Source of the DNA: Caldicellulosiruptor hydrothermalis 108
GTDB lineage: Bacteria; Bacillota; Thermoanaerobacteria; Caldicellulosiruptorales; Caldicellulosiruptoraceae
Assembly (NCBI RefSeq): GCF_000166355.1
Contig: NC_014652.1
Coordinates: 712,001-776,000, forward strand
Length of the DNA stretch: 64,000 bases
Direction: 5' to 3'
Shown: piece after piece, positions 62,496 through 64,000 of the stretch
Position numbering within the stretch: position 1 is the first letter of the stretch
Layout of the letters: every line of letters starts with the position of its first letter
Translations under genes and position numbers: made by a program
Notes under the pieces: model-generated
Databases searched by the model: none
The model's input: only the letters and a program-made list of their open reading frames with translations
What the model was told of the DNA's origin: nothing

Positions 62496-63243
62496 AGGCA
62501 AAAATCCTGTGAAAGAAGCGCTCAAAAGCGGAGCTAAGATAACAGAGGTGTATATCTCAAATTCAGCAAAAGATAAAGAGACTGCCCAGATAATAGACCT
62601 TTGCAGACAAAGTGGGGTTGTGGTAAAATTTGTTGATAAAAGCAAAATAGATAAAATGGCGCAGACAAAAAATCCACAAGGCGTCATTGCCATTGCACAC
62701 GAGTTTGAATATTGCGATATAGATGACATCTTATTTGAAGCAAGGCAGAAAAAAGAAGCCCCTTTTTTAGTTTTGCTTGATGGCATAACCGACCCACAGA
62801 ACTTTGGGTCTATCATAAGGTCTGCACATTTGTGTGGAGCGCATGGAATTGTGATTGAAGCAAGAAATTCATGTCCTGTGACACCAGCTGTTGAAAAGGC
62901 TTCTGCAGGTGCTGTTGAGTATATGAAGATTGCAAGGGTTGTAAACTTAAGAAGGACTATTGAGGAGCTGAAAGAGAAGGGCATATGGGTGTTTGCTGCA
63001 GATGCAAGTAGTCCAAAACCTGTTTATGAGTGTGATTTTACTATTCCAACATGTATTGTGATAGGTTCTGAAGGAAAAGGTATCTCCAGGCTTGTGAAAG
63101 AAGGTGCTGACTTTTTGATAAAAATCCCACAAAAAGGATATGTCAATTCGTTTAATGCGTCTGTTGCGGCCGGTATCATATTTTTTGAGGTTTTGAAACA
63201 GAGACTTAAAGAAGGAGAAATCAAAGGTGCACTTGATGGTTGA
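62482..63243 (+). CDS. rlmB: 23S rRNA 2'-O-methyltransferase RlmB (TrmH family)
   Basis: About 253 residues. A substrate-binding N-terminal domain begins [17 protein letters not shown]; the SPOUT methyltransferase core has [43 protein letters not shown] and [11 protein letters not shown], the knotted SAM site. The ATG at 62482 starts the conserved protein; the longest frame adds 28 unrelated residues from within thyX. Overlaps thyX upstream and yacP downstream. Confidence 0.95.
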   Translation: MRTIEGKNPVKEALKSGAKITEVYISNSAKDKETAQIIDLCRQSGVVVKFVDKSKIDKMAQTKNPQGVIAIAHEFEYCDIDDILFEARQKKEAPFLVLLDGITDPQNFGSIIRSAHLCGAHGIVIEARNSCPVTPAVEKASAGAVEYMKIARVVNLRRTIEELKEKGIWVFAADASSPKPVYECDFTIPTCIVIGSEGKGISRLVKEGADFLIKIPQKGYVNSFNASVAAGIIFFEVLKQRLKEGEIKGALDG

Positions 63244-63733
63244 TGGATACAACTTTATAAACGCATGGGAACTATTGAGGAAAATTGCTGAAGATGATAT
63301 GGACAGTGCACGAAAAAAGTTAATTGACATTTTGGCAGATTTTTCTGGTTACAAAGGATATAAAATTACTATTGTGTTTGATTCACACTTGGTTAAAGGG
63401 GCTATGCGTAAAAAAGAAACCTTTAGCAATGTAGAGGTAATATTCACAAAAGAGGGCGAGACAGCTGACAACTACATAGAACAGTATGTTTACAAGAATA
63501 GCAAAAACGAAAAGATTGGTGTTGTAACCTCAGACTATTTAGAACAGCTTATGATACTTGGAGATGGCGCTTTGAGAATACCTCCAAGAGAACTTATATA
63601 CGAGATTGAACATTATAGAAAAGAAATCGAGAAGAAAGAAAAAGAAAAGATGCATAAAAATAGCAAATTAGAAGATGCTTTAGAAGATGATATTATTCGC
63701 AAACTGGAGAAGTTCAAAAAAAACCTGGAATGA
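63227..63733 (+). CDS. yacP: NYN-domain ribonuclease YacP/Rae1
   Basis: 168 residues, PIN-like nuclease. Conserved acidic residues sit in [36 protein letters not shown] and VVTSDYLEQ. In Bacillus the homologue Rae1 cleaves mRNA at the ribosome. Start is GTG 63227 or ATG 63236, both inside the end of rlmB, showing coupling. The order rlmB-yacP-sigH matches Bacillus. Confidence 0.93.
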   Translation: MHLMVDGYNFINAWELLRKIAEDDMDSARKKLIDILADFSGYKGYKITIVFDSHLVKGAMRKKETFSNVEVIFTKEGETADNYIEQYVYKNSKNEKIGVVTSDYLEQLMILGDGALRIPPRELIYEIEHYRKEIEKKEKEKMHKNSKLEDALEDDIIRKLEKFKKNLE

Positions 63734-63735
63734 GC

Positions 63736-63765
63736 TTGAAAGAAGCTTTAGCAATAATATATAAT
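63736..63765 (+). promoter_or_regulatory. Candidate promoter of sigH
   Basis: TTGAAA 63736-63741, 18-bp spacer, TATAAT 63760-63765, just after the yacP stop. Confidence 0.55.
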
Positions 63766-63828
63766 TATTGTGATAGGTTTTTCTTTGAATTCTTAACAAG
63801 GCTTAAAAACTTAAGGAGGCATATTGCC

Positions 63829-64000
63829 TTGACATTGCAAAAATGGCTTTTGAATTTTAAAGAATGTCCAGATGAGGAATTGGTTAAATATTCAAGAGAA
63901 GGTGTAAAAGAAGCTCTTGAGGAGCTTCTTTCCAGGTATCAAAACTTTGTAAAGGCAAAGTGCAGGATGTACTTTTTGATTGGAGCTGATAAGGAGGATA
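63829..64000 (+). CDS. sigH: RNA polymerase sigma-H factor, N-terminal part, runs off the window
   Basis: 57 codons are present, starting at TTG 63829 with AAGGAGG 9 bp upstream. The peptide reads NFKECPDEELVKYSREG, EALEELLSRYQNFV and FLIGADKED, matching the start of region 2 of Spo0H/SigH (DEELV...ALE.L...Y.NFV..K...YFLIGAD.ED). Position directly after rlmB-yacP, as in Bacillus, supports this. SigH directs transition-state and sporulation genes in Firmicutes. The C-terminal regions lie beyond base 64000. Confidence 0.9.
   Translation, partial: MTLQKWLLNFKECPDEELVKYSREGVKEALEELLSRYQNFVKAKCRMYFLIGADKED

Noticed and set aside
1-64000. CRISPR arrays, tRNA or rRNA genes, plasmid or phage modules
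   Set aside because: No regularly spaced repeats, cloverleaf sequences, rRNA-like stretches, or phage structural genes were found on reading both strands.

Overview
The window looks like a chromosome segment of an anaerobic, thermophilic, plant-biomass-degrading Firmicute, most probably Caldicellulosiruptor. This is inferred from the low G+C, AAGGAGG-type ribosome binding sites, many sugar ABC transporters with glycosidases, and the rlmB-yacP-sigH order. No tRNA, rRNA or CRISPR array was seen.

About 1-30400 and 43500-55200 are accessory carbohydrate regions with four transport loci. (1) 3-5014: a ribose/rhamnose-type ABC transporter with two permeases and a RhaM-type mutarotase. (2) 5229-14803: GH35 beta-galactosidase, ABC transporter, secreted GH30 enzyme and a LacI regulator; the GH35 and regulator promoters share a near-identical promoter-operator block. 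(3) 17835-29195: a LacI regulator, then an L-fucose operon (fucI, ABC transporter, PfkB-type kinase, GH29 alpha-L-fucosidase), whose two promoters each carry a copy of one 14-bp operator. (4) 43564-55167: AraC regulator, MalFG-type ABC transporter and two GH31 enzymes, one a clear YicI-type alpha-xylosidase, fitting xyloglucan oligosaccharide use.

Mobile DNA is concentrated in these regions. Two almost identical 1832-bp IS4-type elements (23812-25643 and 48575-50406) each interrupt an ABC operon and keep 12-13 bp target duplications. A nest of decayed IS256 and IS30 elements (14836-17741) separates loci 2 and 3. A dead IS110 recombinase (42045-43218) is preceded by a strongly structured segment that may be its bridge RNA.

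The rest is housekeeping: glycerate kinase, rplM-rpsI, amt-glnK, a GT4 glycosyltransferase, radA, a QueG-like protein, a small DUF1540 protein, a CsaB-TagA fusion for cell-wall polymer synthesis, YitT, a split transketolase, MgtC, an Orn/Lys/Arg decarboxylase, mini-RNase III, a DUF1646 transporter, fabZ, DnaC/DnaD-type replication proteins, thyX, rlmB, yacP and the start of sigH, which runs off the window.

In all four transport loci the solute-binding-protein gene is bordered by stem-loops with little or no T-run, which suggests segmental mRNA stabilisation to raise binding-protein levels. Many of the longest open frames begin at TTG or GTG codons inside the Shine-Dalgarno; starts were moved to the next well-spaced codon.
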